From Listeria welshimeri serovar 6b str. SLCC5334 (GTDB taxonomy: Bacteria > Bacillota > Bacilli > Lactobacillales > Listeriaceae): 64,000 nt of DNA. Every line of letters begins with the position of its first letter. Positions within the stretch are counted from its first letter, which is position 1. The notes under the pieces are model-generated. The model was not told where the DNA came from. It did not search any database and was given only the letters and a program-made list of their open reading frames with translations. Shown here in pieces: positions 51,434-59,708 of this stretch. Location: positions 2,666,001 through 2,730,000 of the forward strand of contig NC_008555.1 of NCBI RefSeq assembly GCF_000060285.1, written 5' to 3'. The position numbers were made by a program, and so were the translations under genes.

Positions 51434-52631
51434 GGTTTCCCTTCTCTCTATGCATTTTTTGATTGAAATAAAAACTGATTAATACATTGATAAAAATAAA
51501 ACCAGCAACTACGAGGAACACATCTCCATAGCCAAAATGCGCTGCTACACTTGAACCAATAAGCGGTCCGATGACATTCCCAATGTATTGAAATGATTGA
51601 TTATAACCAAAAATCCGACCTGAAACTTCTCGTGGCGTATTTTTTGTAAGAAGTGATTGAACTGCTGGCAATAAGGCACCATCCGTCAAACCAAGTAAGA
51701 AGCGCAGAATTCCTAATTGTAGTGGATTTTGCGCGAAAGCCATTGGTATCTGCAATAACATAGAGCCAATGAGGGCACCTAAAAGTATTCGCTCTGAACC
51801 GATTCGGTCGCCCCATCTTCCTAGTCTTGGCGCCGCAATAAGAGCTGCAACCCCTGGTACAGAAGCAATCATCCCACTAATAAACGCTATATTTTGTGCA
51901 TTTCCTGCTAAATCTCGTACATACAATGTCAAAATCGGGTTCACTGAATTAGAAGCGATTTGAATCATCATCGTTGTAATAAACAAGGAAACAATTAAGC
52001 CAGGTTTTTCTAATGATAAGAAAACTTCTTTCCCTGATCGCATTTCCTGCTTTTCAAGCGGTGTAAATTTCTCTTTCACGAAGAAAAGAGTTAAGAAAAA
52101 ACTACCTAAAAGAAGGACCCCTGTAATATAAAACACTGGTCTAACTCCAAATGAATCCGATAATGCACCTCCAATTAGCGGACCGATTAATACGCCTGAT
52201 ACGGCTGCTGTAGATAGTGCTCCCAGCGCCCAGCCACTACGATGTCGAGGAACCTGTGTTGCAATAAGTGCATTCGCTGTTGAAATATACCCTGAAAAAA
52301 TACCCATCAAAAGACGCAAACCTACGAATTGATACACATTGCTAACTAATCCCATTAAAATCATCGCTATCGCCATACCTAATGCAGCACGTAAAAGCAT
52401 GATTCGTCGTCCTTTTTGGTCAGCTAGCTTTCCCCATATTGGTGACATTATAGCTGATACTAAAAAAGTAGAACTAAGAGCAATCCCTGACCACAAGCTG
52501 ACTTGATCCGGATTATGTACGCCTAATTCTTCAATATACAATGGTAAAAATGGCATGATTAAATTTAATCCGGTCCCGGTCAAAAAACACCCAACCCAGA
52601 CAACATATAAATTCTTCTTCCAACTTTCCAT
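51423..52631 (-). CDS. MFS family drug exporter
   Basis: The 402-aa polytopic membrane protein has twelve hydrophobic helices and the MFS motif A ([14 protein letters not shown]), plus the drug-exporter motif C part ([16 protein letters not shown]). It is an antiporter of the DHA1 group, similar to B. subtilis YttB/Blt-like proteins; the drug is unknown. The ATG at 52631 has AGGTGG upstream. It leads a unit with the HhH and sirtuin genes. Confidence 0.9.
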   Translation of the reverse strand: MESWKKNLYVVWVGCFLTGTGLNLIMPFLPLYIEELGVHNPDQVSLWSGIALSSTFLVSAIMSPIWGKLADQKGRRIMLLRAALGMAIAMILMGLVSNVYQFVGLRLLMGIFSGYISTANALIATQVPRHRSGWALGALSTAAVSGVLIGPLIGGALSDSFGVRPVFYITGVLLLGSFFLTLFFVKEKFTPLEKQEMRSGKEVFLSLEKPGLIVSLFITTMMIQIASNSVNPILTLYVRDLAGNAQNIAFISGMIASVPGVAALIAAPRLGRWGDRIGSERILLGALIGSMLLQIPMAFAQNPLQLGILRFLLGLTDGALLPAVQSLLTKNTPREVSGRIFGYNQSFQYIGNVIGPLIGSSVAAHFGYGDVFLVVAGFIFINVLISFYFNQKMHREKGNHAN

Positions 52632-52729
52632 AAATCCACCTAGATTCTTCTATCGTTATCCTTAATTATTCCACAAAAAAAGCGAAAGTAAAACTAAACC
52701 CTTCGCTTTTTTGCTATATTTACTTAAAA

Positions 52730-52745
52730 TGTTCCACGTGAAACA
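52730..52745. promoter_or_regulatory. parS site (one variable position)
   Basis: TGTTCCACGTGAAACA matches the parS consensus TGTTNCACGTGAAACA completely. It lies just beyond the stop of the SH3 protein gene. Confidence 0.88.
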
Positions 52746-52747
52746 AT

Positions 52748-53095
52748 TTATGCTTCGAGATTTTCTCTTGGTACCCAGCCTGCTTCATTATCTTCTGTCA
52801 CACACCAAACCCATCCATTAAGCTCGCGATTACTCTCTAATTTATCGCCAGGTTTCACGTTTAATTCGCGTGCAGAATAATCCTCTGTCACAGAGCCACT
52901 TTTCCCATCACTACCTAATTGAATAATTTGCTTGGGAACCCACCCTTCTTTTCCAGATGATTTCACTTTGCAAAAAATCCAACCTGGATATTCTGTGTCT
53001 TCTTCAAATACCCAGATAGAATCATTTTTATTAACAAAAAGGGGATTTGGATATTTGCTAATATGTTCTTTTTTTACAATAAATGTTTGATTCAT
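52748..53095 (-). CDS. SH3-domain protein (two SH3-like repeats)
   Basis: The 115-aa protein has two variant SH3 domains, at about residues 15-58 (SIWVFEEDTEYPGWIFCKVK, then GWVPKQIIQ) and 67-113 (LESNRELNGWVWCVTEDNEA, then GWVPRENLE). It has no signal peptide, so it is likely cytoplasmic. The function is unknown. It lies 18 nt downstream of the transaldolase gene on the same strand and ends just before a parS site. Confidence 0.8.
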   Translation of the reverse strand: MNQTFIVKKEHISKYPNPLFVNKNDSIWVFEEDTEYPGWIFCKVKSSGKEGWVPKQIIQLGSDGKSGSVTEDYSARELNVKPGDKLESNRELNGWVWCVTEDNEAGWVPRENLEA

Positions 53096-53113
53096 CGTTA
53101 GAAACCTTCCTTG

Positions 53114-53758
53114 TCATTTTTTCGCTGCTTCCCAGTCTGCTAAGAATTTATCAATACCGCTGTCAGTCAGAGGATGTTTTAGCATTTGTTCAAATACTTT
53201 ATATGGAACTGTGGCAATGTCAGCACCTGCTTTGGCACATTCAATAACATGAATCGGATGCCGCACACTCGCCGAAATTATTTCAGTTGGAATACCATGA
53301 ATTTCAAAAATTTCCGCGATATCTCGAATAAGTACCAGACCATCATCACCAATATCATCTAACCGTCCTAAAAATGGAGATACGTATGTTGCGCCTGCCC
53401 TTGCTGCAAGTAATGCTTGTGTAGCAGAAAAAACAAGGGTTACATTGGTTTTAATACCTTCTTCTGTCAATACTTTCACTGCGGCTAAGCCTTCTCCAGT
53501 CATTGGTATTTTCACAACCATGTTCGGATGAATTTTTGCAATAACTCGGCCTTCCTCAATCATTTCATCTGCTTCTAAACTTACTACTTCACCGCTAATG
53601 GGCCCGTCAACAATGGATGTGATTTCTTGAATGACCTCATTAAAATCGCGACCTTCTTTCGCAACAAGTGATGGGTTTGTCGTTACTCCAGCAATGAACC
53701 CCATTCTGTTAGCCTTTTTAATTTCTTCTACGTTCGCTGTATCGATAAAAAATCTCAT
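53114..53758 (-). CDS. tal: Transaldolase (fructose-6-phosphate aldolase-like, small type)
   Basis: The 214-aa class I aldolase of the small MipB/TalC transaldolase group has a Schiff-base lysine at K83 in [11 protein letters not shown]. The N-terminus [16 protein letters not shown] and [13 protein letters not shown] are typical. It transfers a dihydroxyacetone unit between sugar phosphates in the pentose phosphate pathway, or acts as an F6P aldolase. ATG at 53758 follows AAGGAGG. A cre-like sequence with two mismatches lies upstream. Confidence 0.93.
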   Translation of the reverse strand: MRFFIDTANVEEIKKANRMGFIAGVTTNPSLVAKEGRDFNEVIQEITSIVDGPISGEVVSLEADEMIEEGRVIAKIHPNMVVKIPMTGEGLAAVKVLTEEGIKTNVTLVFSATQALLAARAGATYVSPFLGRLDDIGDDGLVLIRDIAEIFEIHGIPTEIISASVRHPIHVIECAKAGADIATVPYKVFEQMLKHPLTDSGIDKFLADWEAAKK

Positions 53759-53778
53759 AAAAACATCCTCCTTTTCTA

Positions 53779-53792
53779 TCAAGCGCTTTCAA
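53779..53792. promoter_or_regulatory. Weak cre-like site upstream of tal
   Basis: TCAAGCGCTTTCAA resembles a CcpA site but deviates at two consensus positions; it lies 20-35 nt upstream of the ATG. Confidence 0.35.
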
Positions 53793-53847
53793 TTACAGAG
53801 CTATTATAACGCAAATGTATAAATAAAGCTTTGGAAGTGCTTTTTCC

Positions 53848-53876
53848 ACAAAAAAAAGAATGCGTCTAGCATCCTT
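53848..53876 (-). terminator. Terminator of the Crp/Fnr-like gene
   Basis: On the minus strand GGATGC, 5 nt, GCATTC is followed by a run of eight T. It lies beyond a parS site that sits between the stop codon and this hairpin. Confidence 0.75.
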
Positions 53877-53879
53877 AAA

Positions 53880-53895
53880 AGTTTCACGTGAAACA
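53880..53895. promoter_or_regulatory. parS-like site (one mismatch)
   Basis: AGTTTCACGTGAAACA differs from the perfect parS consensus only at the first base. It lies 3 nt beyond the stop of the Crp/Fnr-like gene. Confidence 0.8.
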
Positions 53896-53898
53896 AAT

Positions 53899-54588
53899 TT
53901 ATAAACGTGATTTATCCATCACTAGAAGAGGTTTTGGTCTATTTCTAATTATATCCTCTTTAATTAAATGCATGACTGTGTGTGCCACATATTCGCGTGA
54001 TGTATTGGTGTATCTGGCAAGTACTTCTTGCGTAATTTCTTTTGGTAGCAATATCCCGTTATCAGAAAACGTTCCTAAAGTTTGAGCGCATTTGAGAATG
54101 GCTTTGCGAATTCGTTCTTCTTTTTTCAAAAAGCTTAGTTTTGCAAATGTATGAGCTTCACGTAATTCTTCTGCCATTACTTTAATCATGAAAAAGTTAT
54201 TCTCATCATCTTTATCAAAAATAGAAAACAAAAAATTGCTGTCTACTTCCATAACTTCTCCGTGACCCAAGCTTTGCATTGAAACATGTGGGCTCCACTC
54301 ATCATAAAAAAGATGATAAAGTCCAAAACTATCTCCTTTTTGCAAGAACCGAATAATGCATTCTTTACAACTTTCTTCTTCCATTTCTGCATCTTTTTCT
54401 ACAATCATCCCGTATATGCCACTTAGAACAAAATATACCTTTGTCCCAGCTGGACTTAAACTTTCTAGAACCTCACCCTTCTTGGTGCTGATAACTGAGC
54501 AATATTCTTTGTAATTTGGATGTTCAAAACAAAGCTCCATTAATTTGCTAACCGTTAGATCGGACTTAAGCTCTTTTAAGAATAGCAT
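53899..54588 (-). CDS. Crp/Fnr family transcriptional regulator
   Basis: The 229-aa protein has an N-terminal cNMP-binding-like beta roll (about 15-130: GEVLESLSPAGTKVYFVLSG, DSFGLYHLFYDEW) and a C-terminal HTH (about 180-215: ITQEVLARYTNTSREYVAHT). The CxxC pair in SCKEC is not an Fnr iron-sulphur motif. Listeria has several PrfA-like Crp/Fnr regulators. The ligand is unknown. The ATG follows AAAGGAGAG. It is divergent from a half-size ABC exporter, a possible target. Confidence 0.88.
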   Translation of the reverse strand: MLFLKELKSDLTVSKLMELCFEHPNYKEYCSVISTKKGEVLESLSPAGTKVYFVLSGIYGMIVEKDAEMEEESCKECIIRFLQKGDSFGLYHLFYDEWSPHVSMQSLGHGEVMEVDSNFLFSIFDKDDENNFFMIKVMAEELREAHTFAKLSFLKKEERIRKAILKCAQTLGTFSDNGILLPKEITQEVLARYTNTSREYVAHTVMHLIKEDIIRNRPKPLLVMDKSRL

Positions 54589-54697
54589 ATTCTCTCCTTT
54601 GCTATAATATATTGAAAAAACTCATCGTCATTATATCATAAACAGTATTTAAGAAATGCTGTTAATAGCTTAAGCCAAAATGGCAGAAAGCTTATTT

Positions 54698-54711
54698 AAG
54701 ATAAATATCTT
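54698..54711. promoter_or_regulatory. Inverted repeat between the Crp/Fnr-like gene and the ABC exporter
   Basis: AAGATAAATATCTT has 6-nt arms around AA. The rest of the 54589-54917 divergent gap is AT-rich; a TATACT at 54864-54869 is a -10 candidate for the ABC gene. Confidence 0.35.
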
Positions 54712-54917
54712 ACAACTTATGGTAAAATACTTAATATTTATCACTTTATATATGCGAATTCGTCGCAAATTCGAACTTTTTGTTACTTTTCTTAAAATAT
54801 TCTATTTGCGAAAATATTTCCATAACTACCACTTTAGACTGGTTTATTTTTAGATAAATTGATTATACTTAAAAAGAACTTACTATATGGTTGGTAAACT
54901 TAGAAAGGGTGAAAAAA

Positions 54918-56645
54918 ATGGATCAGACTAAATATAGCTGGCGGAATTTTTTCCAGTTACTTATTAGTGCGAAACCGGCAAATTGGATCATTTTCTGTGC
55001 TTTGTTCGCCAGTGTCATCACGACCGTTGCTGGCCTAGTTGTGCCGCTTTTTACAAAAAATTTAATCGACGGTTTTTCGATAGCTTCACTTGATGGGAAA
55101 ATAATCGCTCTAATCGTTCTTGCTTTTGTTTTGCAGGCAGTAACAAATGGTTTTTCAATATTCTTACTTAATTATATGGGGCAGAAAGTCGTAGCAACTA
55201 TTCGAGGACGTTTGTGGCGAAAAATTGTACATTTACCTGTATCTTATTTTGATAATACGAAAACGGGCGAGATGGTAAGTCGTATGGTGAACGATACTGT
55301 GGTGGTTAAAGAACTTATTGCTGATCACTTTCCACAATTCGTGACTGGTATTATTTCTGTAGTTGGGGCAATAATTATTTTGTTTTTCATGGACTGGAAA
55401 ATGACTTTAATCATTCTAGTTGCCGTTCCAATTACAGCACTTGTGGTTGCGCCTTTAGGTCAAAAAATGTTTAAAATTTCTAAAGGACTTCAAAGCGAAA
55501 CAGCGGATTTCACTGGTTCTATTAGTCAAACTCTTTCGGAAGCTAGACTTGTGAAGGCTTCTAACGCAGAAATGATTGAAACAGAAGCTGGCCATCAAGG
55601 GATTAATCGACTATTTGGTTTTGGTATTCGTGAGGCGAAAGTAGTTGCTGTGCTTGGACCGCTTATTTTCTTTGTTGTTATGGGGGTTATTGTTGGTATC
55701 ATTGGTTACGGCGGAATTCGTGTTTCTGCGGGAACCATGACTACTGGTACACTCATTGCATTTTTACTTTATTTATTCCAGATTATCGTTCCTGTGACCT
55801 CTTTTGCCACTTTTTTTGCACAACTTCAAAAAGCAAAAGGTGCGACAGAACGGATTGCGGATATTTTGAATGAAACAGAAGAAGATTTTGATGCTGGGAA
55901 AAAAGTAGATGTTAGTGGTAAAACGATTCGCGCGTCTGACATATCTTTTTCTTATAATGAAAACGAACCGATTTTAAAACATATTTCTTTTAATACAAAG
56001 CCAGGAGAAGTTATAGCATTTGCTGGTCCTAGCGGTGGCGGTAAATCGACTTTATTTGCGATTTTAGAACGCTTCTATCAACCTAAAACTGGAGACATCT
56101 TAGTTGGCGATGTTCCGCTTTCCGAGATTTCTATTAACTCGTGGCGTTCCCAAATTGGTTATGTTTCACAGGAAAGTGCTATGCTTTCTGGCACCATTCG
56201 CGACAATCTTTGTTATGGCTTAGACCGAGAAATTAACGAAGATGAACTATGGAATGTAGCAAAACTTGCTTATGCAGATGGCTTTATTTCCGAATTACCC
56301 GACAAAATGGCAACTGAAGTCGGTGAACGCGGCGTAAAACTCTCAGGAGGCCAAAGACAGCGAATCGCTATTGCGCGGGCATTTCTACGTAACCCTAATA
56401 TTCTCATGTTAGACGAAGCAACAGCTAGTTTAGACAGCCAGTCCGAACAAATCGTTCAGCAAGCATTAGCAAACTTGATGGAAGGTCGTACTACTTTTGT
56501 TATTGCCCATCGCCTTTCTACTATTGTTAACGCCGATCAAATCCTCTTTATTGAAAATGGGGAAATAACTGGCCGTGGTACGCATAGCGAATTAGTTGCT
56601 TCTCACCCGCTTTATGCTTCTTTTGCAGAACAACAACTAAAATAA
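54918..56645 (+). CDS. ABC exporter (BmrA/LmrA-like half-transporter)
   Basis: The 575-aa half-transporter has six helices in the N-terminal domain (about 20-300) and a C-terminal ATPase. Walker A is GPSGGGKST, the signature LSGGQRQR, Walker B ILMLDEAT and the H-loop IAHRLST; catalytic Glu is canonical. It is likely a homodimeric drug or lipid exporter. ATG at 54918 follows AGAAAGGGTG; an upstream TTG nine codons earlier overlaps that ribosome site. It is divergent from a Crp/Fnr-like regulator. Confidence 0.92.
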   Translation: MDQTKYSWRNFFQLLISAKPANWIIFCALFASVITTVAGLVVPLFTKNLIDGFSIASLDGKIIALIVLAFVLQAVTNGFSIFLLNYMGQKVVATIRGRLWRKIVHLPVSYFDNTKTGEMVSRMVNDTVVVKELIADHFPQFVTGIISVVGAIIILFFMDWKMTLIILVAVPITALVVAPLGQKMFKISKGLQSETADFTGSISQTLSEARLVKASNAEMIETEAGHQGINRLFGFGIREAKVVAVLGPLIFFVVMGVIVGIIGYGGIRVSAGTMTTGTLIAFLLYLFQIIVPVTSFATFFAQLQKAKGATERIADILNETEEDFDAGKKVDVSGKTIRASDISFSYNENEPILKHISFNTKPGEVIAFAGPSGGGKSTLFAILERFYQPKTGDILVGDVPLSEISINSWRSQIGYVSQESAMLSGTIRDNLCYGLDREINEDELWNVAKLAYADGFISELPDKMATEVGERGVKLSGGQRQRIAIARAFLRNPNILMLDEATASLDSQSEQIVQQALANLMEGRTTFVIAHRLSTIVNADQILFIENGEITGRGTHSELVASHPLYASFAEQQLK

Positions 56646-56646
56646 C

Positions 56647-56700
56647 TATTTCCCGGGAAATAAAAACCGACGATGCTTTTCTTGCATCGTCGGTTTTTTA
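56647..56700. terminator. Terminator between the ABC gene and the TfoX-C gene, with an adjacent palindrome
   Basis: AAAAACCGACGATGC, 7 nt, GCATCGTCGGTTTTTT is a strong bidirectional hairpin. Directly before it, ATTTCCCGGGAAAT (56647-56660) is a perfect 14-nt palindrome. Confidence 0.88.
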
Positions 56701-56949
56701 TAAGGATTGATGAAACTTTTTGAGTTCATTTTTCTTCATTTCGTCTAAATCATGCCATCTGATACCCTGCACAGCACCTTCAAGCGCACATAATTCACTT
56801 AGACAAACGCTTGAATCATTTTCCCAAATACGTAAAAAGGCTTCTTTGCTTCCAACATTTTTTAGCTCATCGGGAGTTTTGATTCCCGCTTTGATTAAGT
56901 CCTGCTCTAGTACTTTGCCAATGTTTGGTAATTCGCTAAGGTTCGCCAT
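56698..56949 (-). CDS. TfoX C-terminal domain protein
   Basis: The 83-aa protein is close to the isolated C-terminal domain of TfoX/Sxy (LSELPNIGKVLEQDLIKAGI, LKNVGSKEAFLRIWE, CALEGAVQGIRWHDLD). The domain is helical with an HhH-like core; in Firmicutes it stands alone and its role is unknown. It lies 19 nt downstream of serS, likely read through from it, and ends at the strong terminator. Confidence 0.88.
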   Translation of the reverse strand: MANLSELPNIGKVLEQDLIKAGIKTPDELKNVGSKEAFLRIWENDSSVCLSELCALEGAVQGIRWHDLDEMKKNELKKFHQSL

Positions 56950-56968
56950 TACAGTTCCTTCTTCCTTA

Positions 56969-58252
56969 TTATTTTGGTAGTTCTATTTTCTCGATACCGC
57001 CCATATAACCTTGTAATACTTTCGGGATACGTACAGAACCGTCAGCATCTTGGTAGTTTTCCAAAATAGCAGCTACTGTACGACCTAGCGCTAAGCCAGA
57101 ACCATTCAGTGTGTGCACATATTCTGGTTTACTTCCTGGTTCACGGCGGAAACGTATATTGGCGCGTCTTGCTTGGAAGCTTTCAAAGTTACTGCAAGAA
57201 GAAATCTCACGGTAAGAATCATAACTTGGAATCCAAACTTCTAAATCATATTTTTTAGCAGCTGTGAAGCCTAAGTCGGCAGTACACATACTTAATACGC
57301 GGTATGGTAATTCTAGTCGACGTAATACTTCTTCTGCGTTACTAGTTAATTTTTCAAGCGCCTCGTAAGAATCTTCTGGTTTAACAAATTGCACTAATTC
57401 TACTTTATTAAATTGATGTTGGCGAATTAATCCACGCGTATCACGACCAGCAGATCCCGCTTCAGAACGGAAACATGCACTAAATGCTGTATATTTTCTT
57501 GGTAAATCTTCTGCTTTTAAAATGTCTTCGCGGTGATAGTTTGTAACTGGAACTTCCGCTGTTGGAATAAGGAAATAATCTTCCGCTTCAATTAGGAAAG
57601 CATCTTCTTCAAATTTTGGCAATTGACCAGTACCTGTCATACTTGCACGATTAACCATGTATGGTGGTAACATTTCTTCATAGCCATGCTCGTTCGAATG
57701 CAAGTCCATCATAAAATTAATTAGCGCCCGTTCAAGTCTTGCACCTAATTTTTTATAAAAAACAAAGCGGCTACCAGTTACTTTCGCAGCATTTTCAAAA
57801 TCAAGAATATCCAAATCTGTGCCTAAATCCCAATGTGCTTTTGGTTCAAAATCGAATGTGCGAACTTCGCCCCATTTACGGATTTCTACGTTATCGTCCT
57901 CCGATTCACCAACTGGGGTAGATTCATGTGGAATGTTTGGAATCGACATTAAAATCATATCTAATTTTTCATCAATTTCTCTTAGTTCGATGTCTAAAGT
58001 TTTAATACGGTCTCCAACAACACGCATTTCTTCAATCTTTGCATCTGCATCTTGTTTTTCGCGTTTTAATTTAGCAATTTCTTGAGATACTTCATTACGC
58101 TGACTTTTAAGCGCTTCGGTTTCCACAATCAATGTGCGGCGGCGTTTGTCTAACTCACCAAATTTCTCGAATTCACCAAGATCTTCTCCGCGGTTTTGTA
58201 ATTTCTGTTTCACTTCTTCAAAATTATTACGTAACAATTTTACATCTAACAT
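56969..58252 (-). CDS. serS: Seryl-tRNA synthetase
   Basis: The 427-aa class II aminoacyl-tRNA synthetase has an N-terminal coiled-coil tRNA-binding arm (about 30-100) and the catalytic core. Motif 2 is [20 protein letters not shown] and motif 3 includes [20 protein letters not shown]. It charges tRNA-Ser (and tRNA-Sec where present). I chose ATG at 58252 with AAGGAGGAG upstream, which gives the standard [10 protein letters not shown] start. The leader contains a T-box riboswitch. Confidence 0.97.
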   Translation of the reverse strand: MLDVKLLRNNFEEVKQKLQNRGEDLGEFEKFGELDKRRRTLIVETEALKSQRNEVSQEIAKLKREKQDADAKIEEMRVVGDRIKTLDIELREIDEKLDMILMSIPNIPHESTPVGESEDDNVEIRKWGEVRTFDFEPKAHWDLGTDLDILDFENAAKVTGSRFVFYKKLGARLERALINFMMDLHSNEHGYEEMLPPYMVNRASMTGTGQLPKFEEDAFLIEAEDYFLIPTAEVPVTNYHREDILKAEDLPRKYTAFSACFRSEAGSAGRDTRGLIRQHQFNKVELVQFVKPEDSYEALEKLTSNAEEVLRRLELPYRVLSMCTADLGFTAAKKYDLEVWIPSYDSYREISSCSNFESFQARRANIRFRREPGSKPEYVHTLNGSGLALGRTVAAILENYQDADGSVRIPKVLQGYMGGIEKIELPK

Positions 58253-58282
58253 GCTAACTCCTCCTTTATTTTTTTCCATATA

Positions 58283-58545
58283 AAAACTCCCGTACTTTCC
58301 CGAATTAACAGGAAAGGGACGAGAGTTAACCGCGTTGCCACCCTTATTGGGATTAAATTAATCCCCAGCTTCATTTAGGTTTAACGGACCTTGCCGGAAT
58401 GATTTACTCGCAAAAATTTGCTTTCCACCATTCGCTCCAAGATGGATTCATAAGGAAATTTCACCAGTTCGCACCACCCACTGGCTCTCTTTAGAAAATC
58501 TACCTCATTACTACTTCTTGTCTTCGCTTTTCGTATTAATTTAAA
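58283..58545 (-). ncRNA. T-box riboswitch upstream of serS, with terminator
   Basis: The minus strand has, in order, an AGTA-type stem I region (AAGAAGTAGTAATGAGG), a specifier region with TCC (serine) in GAATCC, the T-box core AAGGGTGGCAACGCGG and an intrinsic terminator (AACTCTCGTCCCTTTCC paired with GGGAAAGTACGGGAGTT, then a U run). Uncharged tRNA-Ser would pair with the T-box and prevent termination. The ends are approximate. Confidence 0.93.
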
Positions 58546-58585
58546 GTAATTCTATCGCATATCTGCTTAAATTACAAGCAAATCT

Positions 58586-59005
58586 TTAACCAATTAAATC
58601 AAGTGTATCCGGACCATCATCACCTGAATTTAAAATTCTAATTTGTTCGGGAACAATTTTTATAACAACAAAAGACGGTGAATCTTCGCCTTTGAACCAT
58701 TCTTTAGAAATATTCTCCCAGATACTTTCTTTGACTGATTCATCTTCTTCCAAAGAAGCTAGACCTGTAATTTCTAGAAATGCCGAACCAGGCCCTTCAT
58801 ATCCGAGTAATACACTTACATGAGGATTTTTGCGCACTTCTTCCGTTTTTGGTAACTCTTTCCCTGATGGCGTATAAAGAGTCAAACCTTCATGGAAAAA
58901 TGTCATATATCTAGCATGTGGAAAATCTCCTTGTACAGAAGTTAATACACCTACTTGATGATCGTCTAAAATGGCAAGAATTTTATCTTCTAGTTCATTT
59001 TTCAT
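58586..59005 (-). CDS. General stress protein 26-like flavin/PNPOx-fold protein
   Basis: The 139-aa protein has the split-barrel FMN-binding (pyridoxamine 5'-phosphate oxidase-like) fold: ILAILDDHQVGVLTSVQGDF, ARYMTFFHEGLTLYTPSGKE, and VSVLLGYEGPGSAFLEITG. It resembles B. subtilis YdaG/GS26. It starts with ATG at 59005 behind AAGGAAGG. A sigma-B-like promoter lies upstream, and EGD-e lmo2748 is a known sigma-B-regulated gene of this type (from memory). Confidence 0.85.
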   Translation of the reverse strand: MKNELEDKILAILDDHQVGVLTSVQGDFPHARYMTFFHEGLTLYTPSGKELPKTEEVRKNPHVSVLLGYEGPGSAFLEITGLASLEEDESVKESIWENISKEWFKGEDSPSFVVIKIVPEQIRILNSGDDGPDTLDLIG

Positions 59006-59038
59006 TGAAAACACCTTCCTTTGGTCATTTAGTGTTCC

Positions 59039-59064
59039 ATTCCACTTGTTTTATGGCTTCAAAC
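59039..59064 (-). promoter_or_regulatory. Sigma-B-like promoter of the stress protein gene
   Basis: The minus strand reads GTTTGA (59059-59064), 14 nt, TGGAAT (59039-59044), close to GTTTAA-N12-15-GGGWAT. Confidence 0.65.
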
Positions 59065-59135
59065 ATTTTGCACTTGTTATCTCACTATCTATTTGCTATA
59101 AAGGAGTATAACCGTTTTAGTTAGGGGGACTTTAA

Positions 59136-59708
59136 GTGATTTTATTAATTGATCATAATGATTCGTTTACATATAATTTATATCAATATTTTTTAGAACT
59201 TCAAGAAGATGTACATGTAGTCTCTGCTACAGATTTAACCCTTGAAAAACTACACCAACTTGCTCCTGAAATGGTTGTTCTTTCGCCTGGTCCTGGCTCC
59301 CCAGAAGATTTTCCTTTGAGTTTAGCGATTTTGAGTGAAATTAATGTTCCTATACTCGGGATTTGCCTTGGCCATCAAATGATTGGGCATTTTTTTGGTG
59401 CAAAAGTAGTTAGAGCGGACATCCCTGTTCACGGAAAAACTAGTATAATCTCGCATGATGGTTCAGGTTTGTTTGCTGGTCTTAATCCTAAATTCCAAGT
59501 AACCCGCTATCATTCTTTAGTGATAGCTCCTGATTCCGTTCCGGCCGATTTAAGAGTAACTGCTATGACTGAAAATGGTGTTTTGATGGCACTAGAGCAT
59601 TTGAATAAAGCAATATACAGTGTCCAATTTCATCCAGAAGCAATTCTTTCTGAAAACGGTCACGCTATTTTAGAAAATTTTGTACGACTGGGGAGGAATG
59701 CCAAATGA
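59136..59708 (+). CDS. pabA: Aminodeoxychorismate/anthranilate synthase glutaminase component
   Basis: The 190-aa class I glutamine amidotransferase provides ammonia to PabB. It has the N-terminal LLIDHNDSFTYNLYQYF, the nucleophile Cys in LGICLGHQMIGHFFG, and HPE in QFHPEAI. Start is GTG behind AGGGGG. It overlaps pabB by 4 nt (ATGA). It makes 4-amino-4-deoxychorismate for folate. Confidence 0.94.
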   Translation: MILLIDHNDSFTYNLYQYFLELQEDVHVVSATDLTLEKLHQLAPEMVVLSPGPGSPEDFPLSLAILSEINVPILGICLGHQMIGHFFGAKVVRADIPVHGKTSIISHDGSGLFAGLNPKFQVTRYHSLVIAPDSVPADLRVTAMTENGVLMALEHLNKAIYSVQFHPEAILSENGHAILENFVRLGRNAK

